Positions 32,656-44,123 of a DNA stretch of 64,000 bases are shown here, one piece after another; within the stretch, counting starts at the first letter, position 1, and every line of letters starts with the position of its first letter. This DNA comes from Globodera rostochiensis (taxonomy: Eukaryota; Nematoda; Chromadorea; Rhabditida; Heteroderidae). A model generated the notes under the pieces. That model worked only from the letters and a program-made list of their open reading frames with translations. It had not been told where the DNA came from and searched no databases. Where the stretch lies: the NCBI GenBank assembly GCA_018350325.1, contig JAEVLN010000018.1, positions 1,678,185-1,742,184 on the forward strand, in the 5' to 3' direction. Position numbers and translations under genes: made by a program.

Positions 32656-33706
32656 AAATATAAAAGAGAAAATAGAATTACCGAAAAATTTAACTTTTAT
32701 GTAAAACGCTTTTCTACCATTGTCAATTAAATTTTGCATGTTAATGACCAAAGGAAATGGTAATTCAAATTAAAATTCAACTTCAATAATAGTTAATAAA
32801 ATTAAATTCAATTACTTATAAATTAAAAAGATTATGCTAACATTTTGATATAGTTAAATTTGAGCAACAGTCTTCTTACCTTAATGAAAATTTTACGCTC
32901 AAATTTATGCGGCCGAAGCACTTTTTTAATTTTGCTAAAATTAAAGCTTACGCGTTGAATTCAAATATTTACTATAATTCAATCGGAAAAAATGCAAATA
33001 AAGAGCTGTAATTAGAATTTAATATGTTACAAAGTGCAAAAAAAGTCCAAATATCAAATTTGTCATTTTTGGTATAACAAAATTTAAAATTTATATAAAA
33101 TTGTGAGACCAGATTAAGTTTTTGAAACATTAAATTAACTAAATAAAGTTATCATTAGAAAAAATAATATTTTAACAAATATTGATAATGGAAAAATAAA
33201 GATTTAAAAACAATTATAATACACCAATTATCCTAAAAATAATATAGCGAGTTGAAAAGAAAGAGCGCACAAAGATTGAAATATTACTGTAATTGTAAAT
33301 AAATAAAAATAAATTATTCATTAATGTCTGAGGAGGCAATTCGTCGATGACGAGTTAACATTAAATATTTTAAAGTTTTATCGAACAAAAAGCAATTTTA
33401 AAACCACCAAACTCTTTTCATAGACCTGCACCGAGGTTCATTAATTTTTACTACCGAGGTGAAATAAAATTCACCTTGTAAGCACATCTATTAAAAGAAA
33501 AACTACTTTAATTTAATATCTATTATAATTCCTCCTGTATGACTAAAATTTAAAATATAAGTGTAAAAATATAAAGTTGCTTATTTTAAATGTCGCTTTT
33601 TAGGGTGCATTTTCCGTTTTTACTGCTATTTTTAAGGAATTTCCAAAAAAATACGATTTTTTTTGTTGCAAATTCTGCTTCACTTTTAGGGGGGGGGGGG
33701 GGGATC

Positions 33707-33854
33707 GGCGGTGCCGATAGGCGCCGCCGGAGAAAATTCTGAATTTTTTACTCAATTTCTTAATAGATTTGCAACCAAAATTTTAGAAATGCGGTAATTT
33801 TGAAGCTTTTTAGGAATAGGAGGGATCCGTCCGGTGGTGCCGATAGGTGCGGTC
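33707..33854 (+). repeat. one full and one degenerate GC hairpin
   Basis: 33707-33728 is a full unit after a run of 14 G and GAT. 33833-33854 (GGTGGTGCCGATAGGTGCGG...) is mutated in both arms. Spacing and flanks resemble the paired units of the nested MITE. Confidence 0.8.
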
Positions 33855-34050
33855 GGGGAAAAAAGAGTATTGTGAATTAACTTATAGTTCGAAAAATGTG
33901 CATAATTTGTAAGTGTTTTAGTACATCCCTCGTGATTGCATCCTTTTTTAAGAACGTAATTGAATTGGCGAAATAACCGCACACTAAAATTTGCAAAAAA
34001 ACACCATTTTATAATTTGAATTCTCACCAAAAAAGTCAATCTTTAACAGT

Positions 34051-34156
34051 GCAAAAAAGTCTCGTTTTCCGAGACTAAAAACCAGAGACCGAGACACAAA
34101 GAAACTGAGAAATTTCTCGACTCGAGAACCGAGACCGAGACTCTCGAGCATCCCTA
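34051..34156 (-). repeat. solo end of a hAT-type element (GAGACC family)
   Basis: The right terminus reads, on minus, TAGGGATGCTCGAGAGTCTC, followed by repeated TCTCGG/CCGAGA motifs. The two hairpins at 33707-33854 would be its interior. A left terminus with matching 8-bp duplication (CTAATTGG expected) was not found. Confidence 0.55.
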
Positions 34157-34189
34157 CTAATTGGTAAAGGACGAGAAAATATTTAATAA

Positions 34190-34910
34190 CAAATAATAAT
34201 ATAACAGCTAGATTTATAATTATGTTGAAGTTTGTAAAATTTTTGATTTCCTAAAATATAAATATGAAATGTTTTACTTTCGTTAATTACATTGAAAAAA
34301 TAAAAAATCAAGGTTAAAACAAAAAAAAAATGTCAAATTAAAACTACTTTTTCAATTATTTGATTTGGTGTTCGATCATTTTTCAATATAATAAAATGAA
34401 ATAAAACAAAGATCTTGATTCGGCAAAAAAATATTCTCTGTTGGGCAATAAACTTCTCTGTTGGGCAAAAACTTATTAAAAATACCCAAATTTTAAAATA
34501 AAATCGAAAAAAGAAGCAAAGGGCAAATAACAATTAGTTACCCATCTCAAGTAAAATAAACTCTAGAATAAATAGAATAAAATAAAAAAAAATAAAAATT
34601 AATAAAAAAAATATACTATCTTAAAATTTTAAAGAACCGAAACTTATCTGGATGAAATTGATGTTTTGAATAAAATAAAAACAGGAAAAAGAAATAATAT
34701 AATACATTTAAAGAACCCAAACTAAATAACGACTGCTTTCTACTGAGTTTTAAACCGAGTAAAATTATGTAAAAGTAATTGTTATGAAGTGATAGAAATT
34801 AGTTAAGCTGTATTTAAACTGAAAAGGAATTTGAGTAAGAAAAAAGGCATGCATGGTTTTATACAAGCGAGCAAAAGTTAAGCTCTAAGCAAATCTCTGG
34901 AGCTATGATA
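34190..34910 (+). repeat. segmental duplication, block 1 of copy A
   Basis: 34190-34260 matches 43410-43490 (ATAATTATGTTGAAGTTTGT exact). 34340-34910 matches 45050-45455, for example TTCAATTA(T/C)TTGATTTGGTGTTC, ATTCTCTG(T/C)TGGGCAATAAA and AAGCAAATCTCTGGAGCTAT. Order and orientation are the same. Confidence 0.85.
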
Positions 34911-35439
34911 TTGTTTTTTGATTTTGTCATTTTGAGGCTTAGTGGCAATTACTAATTGTTTAATTTCCGAAAAGTAAGCTTAAATTTAAAGAAATTTTCT
35001 TTTTCGATTTGAATTTCCTGAGTCTAGTGGTATATGTTAATTCAGAAAAATCGCAATTATAATCAATTTCTAATAAAATCATAATCAAGAAAATCACCTT
35101 TAAAATATAAAGACTATTGAATTAATTGATAATTGAGAAAATCAGTATAAACAATAGTTATACAACTTTGTTATAAATCAAACTATTACAGTTGAAATTA
35201 AAAAATTACGAGATTAATCAAAATTGCGTGACTCTAAATCTCAACCAGAAAATTTTTCCTATTAATAAAAAAATATAAAAATAAATATAGAAACTGCAAT
35301 TATTACATCTGAACAATTTTAGCTTGAATATTTTCAATTAAATTTAAATAAATTTTTAACAAAAAACACGAGTTTGAAAAATATTGGGCAAACCAGTTGT
35401 GGTTGGTAATATAGACTAGCGTTTGGCCATTCTCTTACC

Positions 35440-35600
35440 TTTATTGAAAAGCATTAAAAGGAGAAGCATGGACAACGTCAGGAAATCTACAAGTTGATGG
35501 ACATGTAGCAGTTGCTAAAAGTAAACAAAGAATTAGAAGAAGAGCGCGAGAAGCTTGCTGGTGCTTTGAAATGATTGGAATGATTAGCGCAATTTACTTT
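35440..35600 (+). pseudogene. possible relic of a coiled-coil coding sequence
   Basis: One plus frame reads K-E-K-H-G-Q-R-Q-E-I-Y-K-L-M-D-M, stop, Q-L-L-K-V-N-K-E-L-E-E-E-R-E-K-L-A-G-A-L, then stops at K and E-rich positions. Heptad-like L/E/K spacing with four in-frame stops suggests a decayed copy. It may instead be chance in A-rich DNA. Confidence 0.25.
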
Positions 35601-35903
35601 AAATCATAAAAAACATTCAAATATAAAAACAATTGGTGGTTTTAATTATTCTTTAGAATATCATATGCTAAAAGCCAATTAAAGTAAAAATTTAATCACG
35701 TTTCTGAAACTTTACTTGGTTGAAGTTTGTTACATACATAGATGGATATGTAAATTAAAAATAAGTTTCAGGCACGAAAAATTTAACCAATTATTGTTGA
35801 AAACAAAAAATAAATTATGATACTAAGCATTGCCTAAGCAAAAACAACCAACTTGATCAATTGATCAAGGGCTTAAACCCTCTAATAAATTAGTTTCAAA
35901 ATA

Positions 35904-36020
35904 CCGTATTTCCTAAAATTGAGCACCCGGTGGTTCTATTTTTCAACCCCCCCAAAAAGTGGGGTTCTATTTTAGGGGGGGGGGGGGTTCTATTTTAGGA
36001 GGGGTTCTATTTTTCAACCT
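35904..36020 (+). repeat. pogo-like terminal sequence with GGGTTCTATTTT repeats
   Basis: TACCGTATTTCCTAAAATTG begins the segment, typical of termini of pogo-related elements with TA target sites (recalled pattern, not verified). GGGGTTCTATTTT and a run of G follow, repeated four times. Confidence 0.45.
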
Positions 36021-36301
36021 CTTTTTTTCAGAAATGTTAACAAAATTTGCACTTTTTCACAAATTTTGACCTTTTTTACTGGCAAAATCAATAACAGAAT
36101 AGAATTTTATTATCGAATAACAAAATATTAATACATAAAAACATCAAAGTTCAATTGAAAAATCGCTTCCAATGTTATCATCCTCGTTCAAATCAATTTC
36201 TTCGACCAATTTGATCATATCCTCCTCTTATCGTCGTTGACTTAATGTGGAAGTCCGTCTGGAATTGCTCCATCCTTCTAAAGAATGCCCAATTTACAAA
36301 T

Positions 36302-36960
36302 TTAAAATTTTTTCTCAACCTTAAAAACATGAATAAGGACATCATTTTTTCCGTCATCTTCCTTGGTAATTCCACAGCAGAGAAACGACTTCACGATGAC
36401 ATCCTTTGAAAGCGACTGCCACGCGGAAACGATCTATTCCAAGTATATTTCCATTGGATGGGCTCTGAGATTTCCGCCAGAGGTTGTTGGTTTGTCGCCA
36501 TGAAGCATCCAGTCCGAATGGAGTTCACGAATCGTGTTTTTGAACGGCGCATTCCATGACACGTCAGGAACCTTTAAAAAGAAATCAATTGAGATTTTAA
36601 CAATTTCCAAACTTGAATTTGGTCGTTTGGTCGGTGGATTTGTTGAATCGTCTTCGTCTTCAGAAGTGAACAGTTGAAAATTTGGATCGTAGTCGATGGA
36701 CGGCGAAGACGCTGATGTTGAGGGCTTGTCTCTGACGGATGGTGCTGTTTTCACAATTTTCGCATTTACGTCGGCTGCAGCCTCGTCACAAGCCAGCATT
36801 CACAACAGTCGACTTTTGCGCCATATCCTTCCTCTCCATCGATTGAGATCGAGCACGGCGGAATTGCATGGCAGGGTTCAAAGCATTATTTGCAAAGTGT
36901 GCGCCGGAGGATGGATTATGGTACGAAACCCAAACCTAAATTTAAGATAATATTGCTTTT
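36302..36960 (-). pseudogene. pogo/Tigger-type DDE transposase, C-terminal part, broken
   Basis: The DDE transposase of pogo-related Tc1/mariner superfamily elements cuts and rejoins DNA. On minus, after TTCTTTTTAAAG, comes V-P-D-V-S-W-N-A-P-F-K-N-T-I-R-E-L-H-S-D, the conserved D-V-S-W-N-x-P-F-K block past the last catalytic region, then G-G-N-L-R-A-H-P-M-E-I-Y-L-E, an in-frame TAG at 36434-36436, and I-V-S-A-W-Q-S-L-S-K-D-V-I-V-K-S-F-L-C-C, then G-I-T. The W...SW...KSF..CGI pattern is typical. The upstream frame to 36799 is acidic/serine-rich and may be unrelated sequence. The catalytic part is missing. Confidence 0.7.
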
Positions 36961-37361
36961 CTTTATTTTGGCTTTACTTTTGCATTTTCCGATGAGTTTC
37001 CAATTTCTTCCATCTTATAACAAGCAGGAAATTCGAAATCAATAAATGTGTTGAGCTAGAAATAGTGAACTCGTCTATTCCTAATTTAGTAACATCTAAC
37101 GTGAAAATAAAACTAAATGCGCAGTGTATGAGAAAGGAATGAGTATGTTCTGGCAAAATGTTTATTATTTATGCAAAATTGGAGTACGGATCTATAAAAA
37201 AATAAAATTATAAATTAAAAACTGCTAATGGCGGCTTCGAGAAAAAATATTATCATATGATTCAAATAATAATTAAAAACATACAACGGTGAAAAATATA
37301 AAATTATAATAATAATTCAAATATAAAAAATAGTCAAAGCGAAGACAATTGATTTAAATCA

Positions 37362-37530
37362 GGGGTGCGTGTAACCGTCAAATTAGTAATAGGTAATCAG
37401 TAGTAAAACATTACAAAAAATTAGTGATAAGTAATTGTCAAAAAAATTACTAATAAATAATCAGTAATAAGTAACAGCAAAAACCAAGTAAAAGTAAGTA
37501 ATCCGTAATAAGTAATTTTTCCAAAAAAAC
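37362..37530. repeat. hAT-type terminus with AGTAATAAGTAAT subterminal array
   Basis: CAGGGGTGCGTGTAACCGTC is followed by more than eight AGTAAT(C/A)AGTAATAAG-like repeats. It is the 3' end of the element carrying the transposase fragment that follows. The partner terminus is not visible. Confidence 0.7.
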
Positions 37531-37569
37531 TTTTTATGCTGTGAATCACAATTTTTTATGTATCATAAA

Positions 37570-37905
37570 AATTATAAAGAAGGATATTGTGTTGGCAAAA
37601 TAGGAGTTTCTCAAGATTTTCGGGAAAAAATTCTTACTCAGGTCGGTAACAATCAGTCCCGCAGTCTAAAATAAGCGCTCACTCTCTGAACTAGTTGCTG
37701 GCGCACAATGAACAAGTCGAGCCAAAAGTGGCCACTTTTGCTCATTGACCTTCCAATATGCTACCGGGTCAGACGATCTCATGATTTTTGGGTAACGCAA
37801 GTAATCGACCAATGTCGCAAAAACCGCGAAAACAAAACTAAAACAAAAAGTTAAAATAACTAAAATATAAAGTGAGACAAATAAATTAACACCAAAATAT
37901 ATAAA
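37570..37905 (-). pseudogene. hAT transposase, C-terminal dimerisation domain, broken
   Basis: On minus the frame reads D-Y-L-R-Y-P-K-I-M-R-S-S-D-P-V-A-Y-W-K-V, then N-E-Q-K-W-P-L-L-A-R-L-V, and A-P-A-T-S-S-E-S-E-R-L-F, the hATC signature (P-L-L-A ... P-A-T-S-x-x-S-E-R-x-F). An in-frame TAG sits where the family has Ser; beyond it T-A-G-L-I-V-T-D-L-S-K-N continues the domain in the same frame. The N-terminal zinc finger and catalytic core are absent, so the copy is dead. Confidence 0.85.
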
Positions 37906-37914
37906 TAAAAACAT

Positions 37915-39594
37915 AAATTCGACGAAGCTAAGGAATAAATAAAATTGAGTAAATGTATAAGTGAAGAATTATGCTTCCTCCAAAAATGCGTTCCGATCCA
38001 ATAAACTTGTCTTTCGACAAATCCAGTAATTGCCCGCAAACAAATAAGATTTACGTTTGTGGGGGAGAATGAATTAAATAAACGAAAATATATATGCGAT
38101 CAATAAATTTTTAGTTTAAGCCCCCAAAAAGGCTACACGATTCAACAAAGGAGTGATCATCCAAATTAACAAAATTTTGTCGGGACCTCGACTCCAAACG
38201 AAAGCTGCGTAAGACAGAATATGAAAGAAATAGCATTTAATAACATATATATTCAAAAACACAAAAATTCTTGGTTTTATTGTAAATATTCATACATTAA
38301 AATATATAGAGTTTATGAAAATCGAAATAGTAATAATAAACAAAATAATATCATTTTTCCAAAAAAATATTATAAATAAAGTAATTACTTAAAAAAAGAA
38401 ATTCAAAAAGAATTGTATATCATATTTAATATGATTAAGTAATTCGATTTAGACACTCATTTTTTAAACGATTAAAATATTGCAAAAAATATATAAATTT
38501 GTATAAAAAATTTTAAAAACTAGCAAGCCTGTTAATGCAGTTTGCTTGTCGTCTTACCTGTGCCTTAATAAATTATGCTCTAATGAAAGCTTCTAAAATA
38601 AAAGGTGAAACAAAAAAATGTGCGTTAAAAGCAAATTCTAAATAAATTGTAATTACAATAAATTGCAACATGCATGATCAATATCTTAGACTGGATTTAT
38701 TACTTAAAAATATTAATAAAAAGATTTAACACTCCTGAAAAGTAGAAAACCTTAATTCATTTTAACTGCAAAAATATATTACGTGCTTACAAAAAGCAAG
38801 GATGGGCATTATTACTAAAAATATTAAATATTTAAAAAAACTTACTTTTTTTCCGATTTCTTACATTTTTAAGAAAAGTAACGCAACCGCACTAAATTAC
38901 TACAGAATATTTGACCTAAATGGTATTATCAAAATTATCCTAATTATAAAAACATTGCCGGTAAACTCAAAGAATAATTAATTTAACCTAACATAAAAAA
39001 CAATTCATTCAATTACTTTAAATTTAATCGTGATTCATTCGCTTCTAAAAAAGTATAATACCAATAATAAAATCCTATATATTAACGCAAACCAACGACG
39101 TCTCAGAACGAGACAAATACCACATGATATTAATAATTAAATAAATTTTTAATTGCCACTAGAATTGTTCACGGACGACACTTTTATACGCCAAAATTTA
39201 TCAGCCCATTCGGCGCCTGCGTTCCCAGAGTTTACGGCCGAGTCTTTTTTTTAAAGAGTGCGTATAAAACGTTTTTATAAATCATTATTATTGAAATGGT
39301 ACATGAGAAATTTTTTAGCAACATAATAAACAATAAAAATATAATTTTGCTAGAATTTTTTTAAACAAACTTTTGTTAATTAATAAATTATTATTGCTAA
39401 AAACTTACAACAAATAGGAAAAACTGCACTGTGCCAAGCAAAGTTTTCTGTGCACTTTGCGCCTTAACCTGTGTAATTTGTTTATTGTAATTTGGCTGAT
39501 TTAATATTTAATAATTATATTTTTTAATTGCACGCAAAAAACTTATGAATAATATAAAACCAAAACTATAAAATGTACATCCAAAACATCAACT
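37915..39594. other. AT-rich stretch, no gene seen
   Basis: A-rich with scattered short GC spots (37.98-38.07, 39.18-39.24 kb). No exon with adequate splice support was recognised. Confidence 0.35.
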
Positions 39595-40640
39595 AAAACT
39601 TGCCGATACGGACAAGATTGCCCCCAAAAAATACATTCAGCTGGGAGGCTATTGGTTCCAAAGCAGAGAAAATAAAGCAACATGTTATATTAAAATTCTT
39701 AAATAAATAAAGAACCGGAACCAATCGCTAATAAAAACAAACATGTACATAAAATTGCTTATTTGAGATAAATACATATTTAAAACTCTTAAAGCTAAAT
39801 TAATGAAATAAATTATTAAAAAGATAAAAGCGATTATTAAACTTAATTTTTTATCGTAAATCATTTCGGAGTGTATTCACCTGGGTCCAGAGATTTGTTC
39901 ACGCGGATAGTGAGATTTACACTCAAACAAAAATTGAATAATGAATCTTTGTTCTAAAAATAATTAAATAAATTAGGAATAGATCAAAATTCATTTTTTG
40001 CCGTTTTGTTATTATATATTCGTCGAAACTGATCAGATCTAATTTATATGGCTCGTCGCCATTTATCAGCTGATAAAATTTGCTCAAAATAATGCTCTAA
40101 AAATAGGCAATATCTGTCATGTCACACGAATCTTCCGTTACTTTAAAAGGAAAAAATCTTGGATTAAATTTAAAACCTAATCGAAATGTTAATGAAAACG
40201 CTAACTAATTTTACCTGCACCATCCGGAGATGAAAACACACTGCCGGTGATAAAAATGTAAAAATTCAATAAATGGATATTCAACTAATAAATATGTTCT
40301 GAATTTAGATACATTAAAACCCAAATGAACTCTTATATTTTAAAATACTGACAATTGAAGAGAACCTATTTCAAAAAAAGCTTCTCAAAAACTCAAGTTA
40401 CATTGAGGACATATGCCCTAAGTTGAATTTTATAAAATTAAAGGCTAAAGATATAAAACTAGTAAAATAAAAAGACAAACTTTTGATAAAAATAAAAAAT
40501 CAAGAATATTGTTCTTTCAATTTCTCCACTAACAACAAAAAATATTTACAATAAATATAATTAAAGACAAAAAACATCAATGCAAAATAAAAATTTTGTA
40601 ACAAACGATAGTTCAAAATCGAAAACAAAATAAAAGGGAC
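39595..40640 (+). repeat. segmental duplication, block 2 of copy A
   Basis: 39595-39850, 40080-40340 and 40550-40640 match 45545-45795, 45820-46070 and 46185-46260 in order, for example AAAATACATTCAGCTGGGAG, AATAAATGGATATTCAACTA and TGCAAAATAAAAATTTTGTA. Confidence 0.87.
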
Positions 40641-40859
40641 TTTAATAAAAAATAAGGGTAAAATTATTTACACTATTATAATTCGCATATTCAATTAACT
40701 CGCAGATGATACAAAAATAAATTCAAAATTATCAAAAATTAAAAAAAATGAATCACAATAAAATATTAAATTTTAACAAATAAATTAAGCCATCACCTAA
40801 AATAAATCAAATTAAATACGGACCAAAATAAATAGATGTTACAATACTCACTTTTTTAA

Positions 40860-42400
40860 TATAACAACCCACGGCGCGAATATTTTTGGATTTTTATTTG
40901 TTCAAACAGCTATGACTGTTCAGAAGGCTGTAGGTTATATTATTCTAGCAGCATTTTTGTATTTTTTGACTTTCTTTTTTATTTTGTTTTTTAGCTTTTT
41001 TTGGCGGTTGTTGATGTAGCTTTGCAAATTGTATAAAGGGTCGATCTAAAATTAATTTTTATTTAAATTAATTGAAAGTTGTAAATTTCAAACGCTTCAG
41101 AATATTTTATATTAAAAGGAACTTTGGTAGACCGACACACATTCTTTTACAAATTTCGTTTTTAATTAATTCATAATTATTCGACAAGTGCATAAAAATA
41201 AATGCATTTAACTTTAAAAATCCAATTAATAAAACTACTAATCAATTTCATAATTTATGGCCAAACAAGCATTTTTATTTTTTAGCAACAATACAAGAAT
41301 TCCTTTAAATGAATACCCATCTGAAAAAGTTAGATTCTTTAAAACTTTAAGTTTAAATATTCAGGGATATAATTTTTCTTTTTATATTTTAACCTGAGAT
41401 ATTTTTTAAACGCTACATCTATCTCATTATGTATTATATATAAATATTAGCTTTTGGTTATATTTGTTTCCAAATATATTAACGACTGATAGAATATGTT
41501 ACTTATTATTGAGATCCATTCCCTGTTTTGTATGATTTTGCTTATTGTGTTTTGCCTTAATCAGCAAACTTTTTTATTGTTCAGTATCACAAATGATTTT
41601 TGTATTTATATTAAAGGTTGAGGTTGTATTGCAGTTATATTTTTATCAAAAAGTAAATTCACCCTATAAATGCTAGAAAATATATAATTGTCGAGGTGGT
41701 CCAGTTAATAATTTGACACACTACCATAAACAGGGCGACAATTATACTATTTTATTTTTTACGTTTAGAAAAACTCTGTCCAATAAAACCAGCAGCCAGA
41801 TTTATAGAGAAAATTTGAATTTTTAATATTATCAATTGTTTTGTACGTTGGAATAAACAAAATTGTGAAAAGTTTTCGTTTGTAAAAGTTTAAAATTTTT
41901 ATTTCTAATGGGTATAAATTTGTTTATAATTAAGCACGTTATTGAATTGTTTTGATTTTGTTTTTTTGCTAATTGGTAAATCGATATATTAATTGATATT
42001 ATTTTAGTAGAATAATTGACGCTGGGCATGACAAGATGAACTCTTGCTTTTAGAGAATAAAAATTATTTAAATAATGAATAAAAATCATCACAAAGATAC
42101 AAAAAAACTATAATAAAATTGTAAAGTTTTTAAAACACTTATTACCTATATGTATGTAAAATTTGATGATGTATTTTATTATAGAATGCCAACAAATATA
42201 ATTATTACTAAATGCAAAAACAATAAAAAAAAATATGATAAATTTAAATTATTGCGTGAATAAATACTCAAATGAAAAGATTTTAATACTTTAATGAATA
42301 ATTAAAAACAATTTCAAATATTAAATGGCGTAAAAACTGTAATAAGAGCCATATTTTTAAACAATTTATATAAAACAATGTAATCGAATTTCAATTAATT
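40860..42400. other. short T-rich interval between A-rich regions
   Basis: 40.9-41.7 kb is T-rich on plus, unlike both sides, then A-rich again. No convincing exon was seen. Confidence 0.3.
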
Positions 42401-42424
42401 TGAAAATTTAAAAAAAAAGTAAAT

Positions 42425-42662
42425 TGTTATCGTGGCTTTGGTGTTGGCTGCAGGCAGCCGCCTCGTGCTTGCCAACAAATGCACAGCAGCGGGTTTGGTG
42501 TTTGAAGCCAAGTTGTTTGATCGCAGTGGGTCCCATGCTGTGAGTCAATATCGAGGCTTTGCGCGGCAGGGAACTTGTTTTCATTTGCCAACGCAGCAAG
42601 TGGTTGTGAATAGCGTGCTTGCCAATTTGGATTATATAAGTAATTGGCTCGTACTATTTTAA
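42425..42662. CDS. GC-rich open island, coding strand unresolved
   Basis: A sharply GC-richer 200-base patch. On plus a 76-codon frame starts M-A-L-V-L-A-A-G-S-R-L-V-L-A-N-K-C-T-A-A. On minus an open frame of about 80 codons contains I-G-K-H-A-I-H-N-H-L-L-R-W-Q-M-K-T-S-S-L. GTGCTTGCCAA occurs twice (42468, 42617), giving the similar peptides V-L-A-N-K and V-L-A-N-L. It may be a real exon or a small duplicated unit. Product unknown. Confidence 0.33.
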
Positions 42663-43703
42663 CAAAAAATTTATATAAATAAATCAGTTAATGATAAAAA
42701 TTACAAAATAATAAGTTACAAATGGCAATAACGTATAATGCTATCGTTTTATGTAAATAAACGTTTGTTTAATTTAGCCACGTTTGTGGGGCAATTGGCT
42801 AATGGTTTTATTGTTTGAAGATTTGACTTCGATGGAGAGCCAACAGAATGTTTAAAAAATTAATATTCCAATTTTTATTTAAAAAAGTTAAAATTTGTAT
42901 TTACAAAACAATGATAAAATATAAATCAATTAAAAAACATTAAATGTTTAATTATATTCAATGGGTTAAATAACAAAAAACTCAACGATTCTCAATGAAA
43001 ATAAACTAGGCGCCTTTAACATTTACGCTCTATTAATTAAATTTCCAAGCAAATTTTTTATTTTAATTAAAATTATTATTCAATAAATAACGTTTTTATT
43101 GCACAAAAATTGTAAAACGGATTTTTACAAATAAATAATTTGTTAATTCAACCAGTTAATCAGCTCTAATTTTTAAATATCATTTTAACATAATGCATTC
43201 ATATTAACAACGTTGGTTTTTGAAGAATGGATTAAAATATTTGTTTATAAAATTATACCTATTTCAGAAGCCCGTGACTTTTAGGTGCAATTGCAAAACA
43301 CCCTGGTTCCGTGCGGAAAGGTGTACTTACGTGCCTAAAGTCTTAAATAAATCAACCATAAAAAATTAGATAACGTTGTAAGTGAATTGAAATTAAGCAG
43401 AGAGAAATATTTAATAAACTAATAAATAATATACAGATTCATAATTATGTTGAAGTTTGTAAAATTTTGGCTTTCTAAAATTTCATTAGGAAATTTAAAA
43501 TTGTATCAAACATTTTGCCAAAAATTCATTTCAATTTATAAATTCAGTTTGCACGAACTTAATTTATTTGACTTTTACATCAAAAATTGCGCGAAGTAAT
43601 TGTGTTGTTCATTTGCTTCAGCCATTTTATTATTTTTTATTATGTTTTTTTAATTTAAAAAGATTGCACGATGGTCGCAAAAATTTGGTAATTCTTTTCT
43701 GAA

Positions 43704-43809
43704 GTTAAAGCGGGAGCCGAAACAAAGAGGAAATGCCTAAAATGTGGTGAGTTATTGATGACACCCAAAGACCGATCTACATCAAAGGTTCTACCTCATT
43801 TCAGATCCA
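43704..43809 (+). pseudogene. BED-type zinc finger fragment of a hAT transposase
   Basis: The frame reads V-K-A-G-A-E-T-K-R-K-C-L-K-C-G-E-L-L-M-T, then P-K-D-R-S-T-S-K-V-L-P-H-F-R-S-S: C-x2-C followed by L-x2-H as in BED fingers, which bind element ends. It is cut off by the TTTCGTCACC array before the last zinc ligand. Confidence 0.65.
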
Positions 43810-43960
43810 GTCTTTTCGTCACCGTCAATTCGTCACCAGCATTTCGTCACCGTCATTTCGTCACTTCATTTCGTCACCACAAAATTCAAATGTATGGCGT
43901 AAAATAAAATTCCGAAAAATTATTATGTAATCTAAAATTGTTTCGTCACCAAAATTAGTT
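43808..43960 (+). repeat. TTTCGTCACC minisatellite-like array
   Basis: TTTCGTCACC or ATTCGTCACC recurs six or seven times with 2- to 60-base spacing, all in one orientation. It interrupts the zinc finger frame. Confidence 0.8.
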
Positions 43961-44123
43961 TTTTTTTTAAAAAACGTAAAACTGAAAAAAATAGTTTACA
44001 ATAGGAAATTGCCCAAGCGTCTCTCTAAGAAAGGAAGATGAATATGTTCACAAAAGAAATTCATTTATCAGAGGTGAATTTCAAAATTAATTAATTTATA
44101 AATTTGTACCTAATTAATCTAAG

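Noticed and set aside
33599..33620. TAGGGTGCATTTTCC as left end of the GAGACC element
   Set aside because: Only the first five bases match the right terminus, and the flanking 8 bases do not match CTAATTGG.
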